A stretch of DNA of 62,558 nucleotides from an uncultured Opitutia bacterium (GTDB lineage: Bacteria > Verrucomicrobiota > Verrucomicrobiia > Opitutales > Opitutaceae): positions 1-62,558 of the forward strand of contig CAIJZY010000043.1 of assembly GCA_903825285.1 (NCBI GenBank), read 5' to 3'. The number at the start of each line of letters is the position of its first letter. The first letter of the stretch is position 1. The position numbers were made by a program, and so were the translations under genes. Shown piece after piece: positions 47,298 through 55,370 of the stretch. The notes beneath the pieces were generated by a model. The model made no database searches, was not told the origin of the DNA, and worked only from the letters and a program-made list of their open reading frames with translations.

Positions 47298-48350
47298 ATG
47301 ATCCTCCCCAAGACCAACCGTCTCACGCCCGAACAGCTCGCCGAGATCACCGCCATCGTCGGCGAGTTCGGCTGCAAGATTCAGCCCATCGTCGGCGCGG
47401 TTCGCACCATCTACGCCATCGTGGGCGACGAGCGCGACGATCTCATGATCAACCGGCTCGAGGGCCTGGAGTACGTGGACCGCATCGACCGGATCCAGTC
47501 GCCGTTCAAGCTGATGGACAAGCGCTCCGACCTCGCCACCGGCCGGCTCACGCTCGGCGGCGTCACGCTCGGGCAGGATCTCTTCGTCATCGCGGGCCAA
47601 TGCACGATCGACCCGAAGAACCCGAATTATTTCTACGAGACGGCGCAGGCGGTGAAGGAGGCCGGCGCCCAGATGCTCCGCGGCGGCGTGTGGAAGCCCC
47701 GCACCAACCCCTACACATTCCAGGGCGACACCAAGTCCCTCGACATCCTCATGGAGGCCTCCCGCCGCACCGGCCTGCCGGTGGACACCGAGGTCATGGA
47801 GGAGGAGCACATCAAGCTGGCGCTCGACGCCGGCGTGACGCTCCTGCAGGTCGGCGCGCGCAACGCGCTCAACTATTCGCTGCTCCGCGCCATCGGCCGC
47901 GCCGTCGCCACGCGCACCGACCGGGCCGTGCTGCTCAAGCGCAGCCTGCACATGGGCGCGCTCAACGAGTTCATCTCCGCCGCGGAGTACATCGCCGCCT
48001 TCGGCAACCCGAACATCGTCCTGTGCCCCCGCGGTACGAGTCCCACGCTCGACGGCTACCGGAACCATCCCGACGAGAGCATCACGCCCTTGCTCAAGGA
48101 AAAGACCTGGGCGGCGGTTGTCGTGGATCCCTCGCACTCGGTCGGCAAGGCCTCGTATGTCCCGGCCTGCTCCCTCGCCGCCATCGCCTACGGCGCGGAC
48201 GGCCTCTGCATCGAGGCGCATGTGAGCCCCAGCCACGGCATCGGCGACGACCCCAAGCAGGCCGTCACGCCCGAGGTGCTGAAGGAGATCATCACGCAGT
48301 CCCGCCAGCTCTGGGCCATCCGTCACGCCGGCAAGCTCGGGCACGGATAA
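47298..48350 (+). CDS. aroF: 3-Deoxy-7-phosphoheptulonate (DAHP) synthase, type I-beta with FL domain
   Basis: First step of the shikimate pathway (350 aa). Residues 1 to about 70 form a ferredoxin-like regulatory domain (AVRTIYAIVGDERDDL, EGLEYVDRIDRIQSPFKL), which in related enzymes confers Phe/Tyr feedback. The TIM barrel has KPRTNPYTFQG, the metal-binding DTEVMEEEHIKLA, GARNALNY, VLLKRSL and VVDPSHSVGK. The usual AGPCSVE-type loop reads AGQCTID, a change of the Pro and Glu that deserves notice. Control appears double: attenuation through the aromatic leader and allostery through the FL domain. Confidence 0.93.
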   Translation: MILPKTNRLTPEQLAEITAIVGEFGCKIQPIVGAVRTIYAIVGDERDDLMINRLEGLEYVDRIDRIQSPFKLMDKRSDLATGRLTLGGVTLGQDLFVIAGQCTIDPKNPNYFYETAQAVKEAGAQMLRGGVWKPRTNPYTFQGDTKSLDILMEASRRTGLPVDTEVMEEEHIKLALDAGVTLLQVGARNALNYSLLRAIGRAVATRTDRAVLLKRSLHMGALNEFISAAEYIAAFGNPNIVLCPRGTSPTLDGYRNHPDESITPLLKEKTWAAVVVDPSHSVGKASYVPACSLAAIAYGADGLCIEAHVSPSHGIGDDPKQAVTPEVLKEIITQSRQLWAIRHAGKLGHG

Positions 48351-48368
48351 CCGCCGCTGCGGTGCCCC

Positions 48369-50909
48369 TCACAGCAAGTTAAGCTGCGAATCGTCGGCCG
48401 GCGCGACGGTGATCTTCTTCTTCGGACGGGCCTGCGGTGCAGCCACGGTAACGCTCGTGTCGTCGCTCTCCAGCTTGCTGAGAATGCTCTTGGCCCGGTC
48501 GATCACGCTGATCGGGAGGCCGGCGAGGCGGGCGACCTGGATGCCGTAGCTGCGGTCGGCGGCGCCGGGCACGACGCGGCGGACAAACACGATGTCATCC
48601 TGCCACTCCTTCACCGCCACGGAGAAATTGCGCAGCCGGGTCAGGTGTTTCTCGAGCTGGGTCAGCTCCTGGTAGTGCGTCGCGAACAGCGTCCGCGGAC
48701 CGCGCTCGGCGTCGCGGTGCAAGTGCTCGACCACGGCCCAGGCGATGGCGAGTCCATCGTAGGTCGAGGTCCCGCGGCCGATCTCGTCGAGGATGATCAG
48801 CGAGCGCGCGGTGGCGTTGTTGAGGATGTTGGCGGTCTCGTTCATCTCGACCATGAAAGTCGAGTTGCCGCGGGCGAGATCGTCGCTGGCGCCCACGCGC
48901 GAGAAGATGCGGTCCACCAGCCCAAGGCGGCAGGCGCGGGCGGGCACCCAGCAGCCGACCTGGGCGAGCAGGGTGATGAGCGCCACCTGGCGGATGTAGG
49001 TGGACTTGCCCGCCATGTTGGGGCCGGTGATGAGCGCGATCTGGGCATCGGCGCACGCGAGCACCGTGTCGTTGGGCACGAAGGCCGGGCTGGTGCCGCG
49101 GGCCAGGGCCGCGCCGGGGGCCTTGAGCATCTGCTCGACGACGGGATGCCGACCCTCGGTGATCTCCAGCGCCTCGCCCTCGTCAAGCGTGGGGCGGCAG
49201 TAGTCCCACTCCCGGGCCAGGACCGCCCAGCCGGCGAGCACGTCAAGTTCCGCGAGCCCCTCGGCCGACTGCGCGAGGGCCACGGACTCGTCGAGGATGG
49301 CGGCGACGAGCTGGTTGAAGAGTTCTAGCTCGCGCGCCAGGGCATTCTCCTCGGCGTGGAAGATCTCCTTTTCCTTCTGGCGCAGTGCCTCGGTCACGTA
49401 GCGCTCGCCGCCCACCGTGGTCTGCCGGCGGATATAGTCGCTGGGCACGAGGTGGAGGTTGGCCTTGGTGACCTCGATGTAGTACCCGAAATTGTTCGTG
49501 AACCTGACCTTCAGGCTGCGGATCCCGGTGCGCTCCTGCTCGGCGCGCTCGAGGTCGGAGAGCCAGGTGCGGTTGTCGCTGGTCAGCGCGCGGAGGCGGT
49601 CGAGCTCGGGATCGTGGCCGGCGCGGATGAAGTTGCCGTCGGCGAGGTCGTTCGGGAGCTCGTCGGCGAGCGCTCGGGTGAGCAGCTCGCGCAGGGCCGG
49701 CAGCTCGGCCAGCCGGTCCTGGTAGCCGACGGCAAGCGTCCCGCCGAAGGCCGCGAGCTCGGCGCGCAGCGCGGGCAGCTGGACCAGGGTGTCGCGCACG
49801 CCGCCCAGCTCGCGGGGATTCCGCAGCCGGTTCTGCAGGCGGCCGAGGATGCGGGGGATGTCGCGCACGCCGGCCAGCTGCTCGCGCAGGGCAGCCAGCC
49901 GGGAAGGGAAGGCAAGCAGCTCGCCGACGAGCGCCTGGCGCCGTTGGATTTCCGGGAGGTCGAGCGTGGGCGAGGCGAGCCAGCGCTCGAGCAGGCGGGT
50001 GCCGGTGGCGGTGGTGGTGCGGTTGATCGCGCCGAGCAGCGAGCCGTCGCGGGCGCCCTGGCTGGACTGGAAGATCTCGAGGTTGCGCAGGGTCGCCGGG
50101 TCAAGCAGCAGCGTCCGGGCACTGCGGTATTCCTGCAGGCCGCGGAGGTTCTCGGGTTTGGCGCAAAGGTTCTCGGTGGCGTAGTAGACGAGGGCGCCCG
50201 CCGGGCCGAGGGCCGGATGGGTGTGGGCGAGGCCGAAGCCCTGGAGGTTCAGCACGCCGAGCGTGTCCATGACCGTCTTGGCGCCCGTGGCGGTCTCGAA
50301 GTGGTAGCCCGACAACTCGGAGCAGAGCCGCGCCGCGCAGAAGGCCTGCAGGGCGTGCACCTCGATCTGCTCGTGCGGCAGGGCCGCCCAGCGGGTCAGC
50401 TCGCCCTCGATCAGGAGGATCTCAGCCGGGTCCAAGGCGGTGAGGACGGGAAGCAGGTTCGCGATGTGGGTGTCGGTCGCGATGCGGAACTCGCCAGTGG
50501 ACAGGTCGAGCCAGGACGCGTGCAGGCCCTGTTTGTCGAGCGCCAGGGCGCACAGGTAGTGGTTGCGGGCGGCGTCGAGCTGGTTGGCGGAGAGGGTGGT
50601 GCCGGGCGAGAGGATGCGCGTAAGCTGGCGCTTAACCAGGCGGCCGGCCTGGGCGGGTTCGGCCTGGTCGCAGATCGCGACTTTCCGGCCTGCGGCGAGG
50701 AGCTTGGTGACGTAGGTGTCGCAGGCATGTGCCGGAATGCCGGCCATGGGGTGGTCCTGGCGCTTGGTGAGGGTCAGCCCGAGCAGGCGCGAGGCCGTCA
50801 CGGCGTCGTCAAAGAACAGCTCAAAGAAGTCGCCCAGGCGGAAGAGCAGGAGGGTGTCACGCGGCAGGCCGCGTTTGACCTCGAAATACTGTTGCATCAT
50901 AGGTGTCAT
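48369..50909 (-). CDS. mutS: DNA mismatch repair protein MutS
   Basis: Mismatch sensor of methyl-directed repair (846 aa). The Phe-x-Glu mismatch-reading motif is in RLGDFFELFFDDA. The ATPase has ITGPNMAGKSTYIRQ (about 626-640), DEIGRGTSTYDGLA and ATHYQEL, and the C-terminus is complete. The coding region begins directly with TPMMQQY, whereas E. coli MutS has about ten residues before this motif. The ATG at 50909 has no ribosome site, and an in-frame stop lies seven codons upstream. The integrase gene starts 34 bases away on the other strand, so the native 5' end was probably replaced by an insertion. Confidence 0.96.
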   Translation of the reverse strand: MTPMMQQYFEVKRGLPRDTLLLFRLGDFFELFFDDAVTASRLLGLTLTKRQDHPMAGIPAHACDTYVTKLLAAGRKVAICDQAEPAQAGRLVKRQLTRILSPGTTLSANQLDAARNHYLCALALDKQGLHASWLDLSTGEFRIATDTHIANLLPVLTALDPAEILLIEGELTRWAALPHEQIEVHALQAFCAARLCSELSGYHFETATGAKTVMDTLGVLNLQGFGLAHTHPALGPAGALVYYATENLCAKPENLRGLQEYRSARTLLLDPATLRNLEIFQSSQGARDGSLLGAINRTTTATGTRLLERWLASPTLDLPEIQRRQALVGELLAFPSRLAALREQLAGVRDIPRILGRLQNRLRNPRELGGVRDTLVQLPALRAELAAFGGTLAVGYQDRLAELPALRELLTRALADELPNDLADGNFIRAGHDPELDRLRALTSDNRTWLSDLERAEQERTGIRSLKVRFTNNFGYYIEVTKANLHLVPSDYIRRQTTVGGERYVTEALRQKEKEIFHAEENALARELELFNQLVAAILDESVALAQSAEGLAELDVLAGWAVLAREWDYCRPTLDEGEALEITEGRHPVVEQMLKAPGAALARGTSPAFVPNDTVLACADAQIALITGPNMAGKSTYIRQVALITLLAQVGCWVPARACRLGLVDRIFSRVGASDDLARGNSTFMVEMNETANILNNATARSLIILDEIGRGTSTYDGLAIAWAVVEHLHRDAERGPRTLFATHYQELTQLEKHLTRLRNFSVAVKEWQDDIVFVRRVVPGAADRSYGIQVARLAGLPISVIDRAKSILSKLESDDTSVTVAAPQARPKKKITVAPADDSQLNLL

Positions 50910-50913
50910 GGCA

Positions 50914-50937
50914 TTTATACCCGTCTTTTATACCCAC
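50914..50937. repeat. Left double TTATACCC motif (candidate attL)
   Basis: TTATACCC occurs at 50915-50922 and 50928-50935 with GTCTT between. It lies between the mutS ATG (50907-50909) and the integrase ATG (50944). The same paired motif in the same orientation occurs at 62458-62479. It may also act as the -10 region for one or both back-to-back genes. Confidence 0.6.
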
Positions 50938-50943
50938 CCAAGA

Positions 50944-52176
50944 ATGAGCGACAAAAACCCACTCTGGCGGCCGGCCGGTCCTGCAGGGCTGTATGTGAAC
51001 ACACAGTCCGGCACGTACTATTCGCGCTATCGGATGAATGGGTCGCGGACATTCCGGTCACTGAAGACAAGAGTTATTACCTCCGCAAAGCTGAAACACG
51101 CGAAGCGGCAGCTGGATGTGGAGAAGGACCGGCAGCGCGGCGCGCACCTCGACGGAAACTTCCAGACGTTGGGCGGACTGCTGGGGGAAATGAAGGCGCG
51201 GCTTGACGCGATCCCGGTCGCGGAGAACACGCGTAAAAGCCGAAACAGCAATATCGAGCGTCTCAAGGCCAACTGGCGCCGGGGCGACTTTGAGACCTTC
51301 CGGGCCCGCAACGTCACGGCCGACGTCGTGGCCGAGTTGCGCGAATACCTCCTCCACAAGGCCGAGTGGAAATGGAAATTCCAGAAATCGAAGCATCGCG
51401 GGTACAAGGCTCCCGTCGTCAACCAGACCCTTTGGGTCCTCCGCGTCATACTCGACCTCGCCGTCGAGAAACTGGTCCTGATTGAGAACCCGTTCGCGGT
51501 CTCCTCCACGCTGCGACAGGGGCTGTTTGCGAAGGGCGGGGGACGGGGCGGCCGGAGCGGCGCGAAGCTCCAGTTGCCCGACCGGGCGGACATGCTGCGC
51601 ATCTTTGCGGAAATGCGCCGCGTGCCGGACGAATCCGAGGCGTTCAAGCCCAACCCCGAGCAGCGCGTCCACCTCGAGGCCATGGCGACCGAGATGGCCG
51701 ACCATGCGGAACTCCTGACCTATTCCGGCATGCGCAAGCAGGAGGCGACGCAGTCGACCGTCGGAGACGACCAGGGCAATGAATTCAAAATCTGGGGCAC
51801 CAAGTCCGAGTCCGCCGAACGCACCATCCCCGTAAATCCGGCGCTGCGGGCGGTGCTGGATCGCATCAAAAGCCGTCGAATCGGATCCCGGACGAAGCTC
51901 GTCTATGCGAGCGAACCTCGGACCGCCCTGCGCCGGGCCTGCGCGCGCCTCGGCTTGCCGATGCTGCGTAACCACGACCTGCGCCACTACTTCGCGTCCG
52001 TGTGCATTGCCAGCGGCGTGGACATCCCGACGGTTTCCCGGTGGCTGGGCCACGCGGACGGCGGCGCGCTGGCGATGAAAACCTACGGGCATCTCCTCAA
52101 GGATCACAGCCAGGCCGCCGCCAAAAAAGTGGACTTCAACGCGCCCCGCACCGACGCACAATCCAGTGTCGCGTGA
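50944..52176 (+). CDS. int: Tyrosine-type site-specific integrase
   Basis: A 410-residue phage/ICE-type integrase. The N-terminal arm-binding and core-binding parts are followed by catalytic R264 (TYSGMRKQEATQ), K287 (WGTKSES), H344 and R347 (NHDLRHYFASV), H370 (WLGHADGG) and nucleophile Y381 (KTYGH). The start at 50944 lies 11 bases after a TTATAC box and has no ribosome site, so the mRNA may be leaderless. An ATG at 50908 would run into the mutS start and is less likely. It defines the left end of the element. Confidence 0.93.
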   Translation: MSDKNPLWRPAGPAGLYVNTQSGTYYSRYRMNGSRTFRSLKTRVITSAKLKHAKRQLDVEKDRQRGAHLDGNFQTLGGLLGEMKARLDAIPVAENTRKSRNSNIERLKANWRRGDFETFRARNVTADVVAELREYLLHKAEWKWKFQKSKHRGYKAPVVNQTLWVLRVILDLAVEKLVLIENPFAVSSTLRQGLFAKGGGRGGRSGAKLQLPDRADMLRIFAEMRRVPDESEAFKPNPEQRVHLEAMATEMADHAELLTYSGMRKQEATQSTVGDDQGNEFKIWGTKSESAERTIPVNPALRAVLDRIKSRRIGSRTKLVYASEPRTALRRACARLGLPMLRNHDLRHYFASVCIASGVDIPTVSRWLGHADGGALAMKTYGHLLKDHSQAAAKKVDFNAPRTDAQSSVA

Positions 52177-52211
52177 TGAATCCAGTTCGTCATGTCTCGC
52201 AGCGGTGGAGG

Positions 52212-52550
52212 TCAATTGAGCTCGCACCGGTGCTCAATGGAACGACGCGTCACGAGCACCCGGCGCGTGCCGGACAGCCGCTGTAGGCGCCCAGTGGCGA
52301 GTTCCGCGTAAAGCGTAGTGCGCGAGATCCCCCCGAGCAGGTAACGGGCAGTTTTCTCATCGTAGGCTTCAGGCAGCGGGGGCGGGGATTCCCCGGAGAA
52401 AGCGACCGCTTCACCTTCGAGGCCCACCCCCCATTGGGCCGCGAATTGCCTCGCTTCAACGATGTCCCTGGCCTCGTAAACGATCCGGCGGATCTCCCCG
52501 GCCGCGACATAGATTCCGGAATACTTTTTGAGCGCGGCGTCGGCCGTCAT
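52212..52550 (-). CDS. Excisionase-like small HTH protein
   Basis: A 112-residue protein whose C-terminal 50 residues form a MerR/excisionase-type helix-turn-helix (ARYLLGGISRTTLYAELATG followed by a wing RLSGTRRVLVTRRSIE). The N-terminal part is acidic and of unknown fold. It is convergent with the integrase, with 35 bases between the stops. The setting suggests a directionality factor for excision. A simple regulator is the alternative. The start at 52550 is the first ATG before the folded part. Confidence 0.7.
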   Translation of the reverse strand: MTADAALKKYSGIYVAAGEIRRIVYEARDIVEARQFAAQWGVGLEGEAVAFSGESPPPLPEAYDEKTARYLLGGISRTTLYAELATGRLQRLSGTRRVLVTRRSIEHRCELN

Positions 52551-52638
52551 GGCGCGCGCCTCCCTGCATTGGCTGTGCTCCGCGACGCGCGGTGCGCGGG
52601 AACCCTGCCGGGATCTGGTTTTGTCGTGCCGGCCATGA

Positions 52639-53064
52639 TTACATTCCCATCCGCGGCCCGGGCGGACGGATCGTCGGCGACTGCCTCGGGCGTTCGGTCT
52701 CAACCAGTCTTTGCCCTTGTTGGAGAAAATACTTTTCCAATTCGCTGATCAGGGGCTGGAGGTCGTGCGCGGTGACCTTCCAGACCGCCCTGAAATCAAC
52801 CTTGTTGTAGGTATGGGCGATCCGGTTGCGCAGCCCGCGCATCTGGTGAATCGGCAGGGCCGGCACCGCCGCCGCGGTGGCCGGCGACACGCGGGCCGCC
52901 GCCTCGCCGATAGCCTGCAGGCGCATGGCCACGGCGTCGCGCGTTTTGGCGTCGTCCCAGAACTGCGTGAAGGTCTGCCCGCGCACATAACTGGCCGCCT
53001 GTCGGGCCGAATCCAGCATGTCCTGCAGGTGGGCCAGATCGCGCTGGCCCGGCTCACCCGGCAT
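52639..53064 (-). CDS. hepT: HEPN-domain toxin HepT
   Basis: A 141-residue HEPN ribonuclease toxin. The catalytic RX4HXY motif is present as R79-N-R-I-A-H84-T-Y86 in GLRNRIAHTYNKVD. In the paired systems Tyr86 would be the residue AMPylated by the MntA partner. The start lies 11 bases inside the end of mntA, so the two are coupled. The C-terminal tail after residue 120 is Arg/Pro-rich and unusual. Confidence 0.88.
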   Translation of the reverse strand: MPGEPGQRDLAHLQDMLDSARQAASYVRGQTFTQFWDDAKTRDAVAMRLQAIGEAAARVSPATAAAVPALPIHQMRGLRNRIAHTYNKVDFRAVWKVTAHDLQPLISELEKYFLQQGQRLVETERPRQSPTIRPPGPRMGM

Positions 53065-53461
53065 AAATGACCCGCCGGTCGCGTTCGATCGTTTCCCGCC
53101 GGAAGCGGTTGGTGATTTCCTCGACCGCCTCGCAGGTCAGCAGATCCACGGGAACGCCCAGCAGCTGGGCGCATTCCGCCTCAATCGCGACGATCTCCAG
53201 GCCGGGATGTTCGGAAAAAGTGGCGATCAGGTCCACGTCGCTGCCCGGGGTCGCGCCGCCCCGCGCCACGGACCCAAAAATTTCCAGCCGCGTGATGCCG
53301 TGCTGGCGACAGACCGGCCCGAGGCGTTGGACAATCTCGGGCACCGTGGGCGGAAGTTGGGTGCCGCGCGGCCGGGGCGGCTCCGGCGGGGGCAAGACCA
53401 AGCCAGGGGCGCGGTGGGGTGCGCCCCGGACAGATTTGGTCTTTTTCGAGGCCGGATTCAT
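53054..53461 (-). CDS. mntA: MNT-domain nucleotidyltransferase antitoxin MntA
   Basis: A 135-residue minimal nucleotidyltransferase. The exact GSX10DXD signature is seen: G63-S64, then D75 and D77 in FGSVARGGATPGSDVDLIA. It should neutralise HepT by adding AMP to its RX4HXY tyrosine. The first 35 residues are a proline-rich extension. The start at 53461 is taken as the first ATG before the basic N-terminus; a start at about residue 40 would give the more usual length of about 96. Confidence 0.85.
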   Translation of the reverse strand: MNPASKKTKSVRGAPHRAPGLVLPPPEPPRPRGTQLPPTVPEIVQRLGPVCRQHGITRLEIFGSVARGGATPGSDVDLIATFSEHPGLEIVAIEAECAQLLGVPVDLLTCEAVEEITNRFRRETIERDRRVIYAG

Positions 53462-53799
53462 CGGATGAAAGGCTACCCGCGCAGACGTTGAAACCAAGGC
53501 GGAAGTTCCGCGCGCGACGGCGGGGGGATGCTGAAAGAGAAGGGCCAATTGCACGGCCTCAAATTGGGCCTTCGGCGGGAAAAATCCAGCGAGGGGAGCG
53601 AACACCCACGGCCGGCGTGTTCGCCGGCTCGTTTCGTCGCTCCTCATGGGGCCGCCACGCCGGACCGGGAACGCCCCGGGCCGCGCTTGTTCCGGCAAAG
53701 GCCGGGCCGCGACCTGGCCCGGTGACGGGGATTAATTCCATGGGGGCGCGGCCAACCTCCGGGACTTTCGACCGGTTCCAAGAGCGTCAATCTCGCCGG
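53462..53799. other. 338-base gap with alternative hairpins
   Basis: No convincing gene is present between mntA and hipA. A perfect 8-bp dyad GCGAACAC (53598-53605) with GTGTTCGC (53617-53624) competes with a wider pairing of GAGCGA near 53597 with TCGCTCCTC at 53637-53645. The region may end the hipBA transcript and carry the mntA promoter. No T-run terminator is visible. Confidence 0.4.
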
Positions 53800-55029
53800 C
53801 TACCCGGCGGAAGGACCCGGGCGCCGACCGGGCGTCGGACCGAGCTCATGGCCGACCTCCGCCGCCTTGAGCGCGGGCACCTGGGCCTGGTCGGCAAATT
53901 CCCGCCAGCGGGCCACGCTCGCCCGCACCTGCTCGACGAGGTCCTCGGCGTCCCGTCGCGCGAGTCCTTCGTTTTCGGCCAGCCGCAGCAAATGCTCCAC
54001 GCCGAGCGCGCGCCTTTCGCCCAGGATCGCCAGGCCCCGCTCGGGCTGCTGCAGGACGCTGGAAAAAGTGAGATCGTAGGCCGGCCCGACCTGCCACTTC
54101 CGGTCCCGATAGAGGAAGCCGTGGTTCTTGCCGTGGTCGTCGCGATTGCTCGCGAGCACGTTGAACACGGCGCGCCGGAAGGCCCGCCAGACTTCCGTCT
54201 CATCCTGCGTGAGGCGCCGCGCGACCCGCAGGAAGGTTTCATAGTTCAGGTCGCCCCCGCCCACGTGCAGCATGGCCGCCAGCGTGTGATGGTGGATGCG
54301 CTCCGCGCCTTCGCGGTCGAAGCGCTTCACCGCGAAATGCCGCCGCACCTGGCCGTCATGTCTGGTTTCGAGGAGCCGGGTCTCGGGCATTTCCACGCCG
54401 GCCGCGCGCGCCATCAGGGCATACGCCTCTTCCATCGGTCCATGCGCGCCGTCGGAACTGGTGTCGAACTTCACGAGCCAGGCGTCATGGCTCGTCGGCA
54501 ACTCGCCGGCGCCGGCGAGCGTGCGCCCGGCGCCCTGCCGCGGCAGCGCGATCAGCGCCTTCGGCCGGGCGCCTCCGGCCGAGGAACCGACCGCGGCCAG
54601 GACGTTCAGGTCGATTTCCCCGGCCTGTTCCGCCCGGATCACCGCGGCTTGCAGCGTGTCCAGGGACACGGCCGTCCAGGGATGCTCGGCCGCATCCCGC
54701 GCCGGTTCATACGTCAAGGCACCCATGCCGTGCGCGCCCACCAAGGCCAGCATCGCGAGCGGGGTCACCGACGGTTCCGTCGTGCCCTGCCGGCGAAACC
54801 ATTCCAGCATCACGCGCCGGCCCCACGCATCGGGCAGGGAATCATCGAAGAGTCCGGGCAGTCTGTCTCCGCCGCGGGCCTGCACGCCGGGCCGCAGCGG
54901 CAGATGGAACGGGGACAATTCATGGCCGGTCGCAATGAAGGTGGGATCGTATTCAAACGCGATGCCCGTGGCCGTCTCCGCCAGCTGGCCGACCTTTTGT
55001 CCCAGATACCTGACGGTGATCTGGCTCAT
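53800..55029 (-). CDS. hipA: HipA-type serine/threonine kinase toxin
   Basis: A 409-residue HipA kinase. The N-subdomain 1 is within the same chain (ITVRYLGQKVGQL, LPDAWGRRVMLEWF). The gly-rich loop is VGSSAGGARPKALI (148-161), the ATP-lysine K187 is in WLVKFDT, the catalytic segment N295-RDDH-GKN (ASNRDDHGKNHG) and the metal Asp D319 in AYDLTFS are intact. HipA enzymes phosphorylate glutamyl-tRNA synthetase or other targets and cause dormancy. The start overlaps hipB by ATGA. Confidence 0.93.
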   Translation of the reverse strand: MSQITVRYLGQKVGQLAETATGIAFEYDPTFIATGHELSPFHLPLRPGVQARGGDRLPGLFDDSLPDAWGRRVMLEWFRRQGTTEPSVTPLAMLALVGAHGMGALTYEPARDAAEHPWTAVSLDTLQAAVIRAEQAGEIDLNVLAAVGSSAGGARPKALIALPRQGAGRTLAGAGELPTSHDAWLVKFDTSSDGAHGPMEEAYALMARAAGVEMPETRLLETRHDGQVRRHFAVKRFDREGAERIHHHTLAAMLHVGGGDLNYETFLRVARRLTQDETEVWRAFRRAVFNVLASNRDDHGKNHGFLYRDRKWQVGPAYDLTFSSVLQQPERGLAILGERRALGVEHLLRLAENEGLARRDAEDLVEQVRASVARWREFADQAQVPALKAAEVGHELGPTPGRRPGPSAG

Positions 55030-55328
55030 GGGCGTTTCCGGCTGCCGCGTTGCCGTTTCGGCTTCACCAGGTCGGCGAGGCTCAGGGTGGACAAGTCCGG
55101 CTCCTGTCCAAGGCGATCGAACTCCTCCAGCAGTCCGAGCACGTCCAGGACCTTCAGCAGACGCAGGAGCGAGATCCGTCCGGTGCGTTCGAACAGCACA
55201 TAAGTGGGCTCCTTGAGTCCGGCCCGCCGGGCCATTTCCGCCTGCGTCCAAGCGCGCTGCAACCGCCGGTCGCGAATCCGCGAGGCGAGATCGGCGGCCA
55301 CTTCCGGAGCGCTTTTAAGCGATAACAT
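55026..55328 (-). CDS. hipB: HipB-type XRE antitoxin/repressor
   Basis: A 100-residue protein with a Cro/CI helix-turn-helix (RLQRAWTQAEMARRAGLKEPTYVLFERTG). It has a leucine-rich C-terminal region (ISLLRLLKVLDVLGLLEEFDRLG) and a basic tail. It should bind HipA and repress the operon through the inverted repeat just upstream. The stop overlaps the hipA start by four bases. Confidence 0.92.
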   Translation of the reverse strand: MLSLKSAPEVAADLASRIRDRRLQRAWTQAEMARRAGLKEPTYVLFERTGRISLLRLLKVLDVLGLLEEFDRLGQEPDLSTLSLADLVKPKRQRGSRKRP

Positions 55329-55332
55329 ATAA

Positions 55333-55363
55333 TCGACTATTGCGAATAACGGCTATTAGTCGA
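55333..55363 (-). promoter_or_regulatory. hipBA operator/promoter region
   Basis: An AT-rich stretch directly before hipB holds inverted half-sites TCGACTATT (55333-55341) and TATTAGTCGA (55354-55363), plus the small palindrome GTCGAC. It sits within 5-35 bases of the hipB start, as expected for an autorepressed antitoxin promoter. Confidence 0.55.
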
Positions 55364-55370
55364 CAATATC

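Noticed and set aside
47181-48344. 387-codon frame opposite the DAHP synthase
   Set aside because: Shadow of the DAHP synthase gene, no motif.
49356-51206. 616-codon frame opposite mutS that runs past its start
   Set aside because: Shadow of mutS; no domain pattern, and the part over the integrase conflicts with the integrase frame.
52150-52230. tRNA gene or tRNA fragment as integration target near the integrase
   Set aside because: No cloverleaf or T-arm-like sequence was found beside the integrase; the target appears to be the mutS 5' end instead.
53419-55203. 594-codon frame opposite hipA
   Set aside because: Antisense to an intact HipA kinase; no motif.
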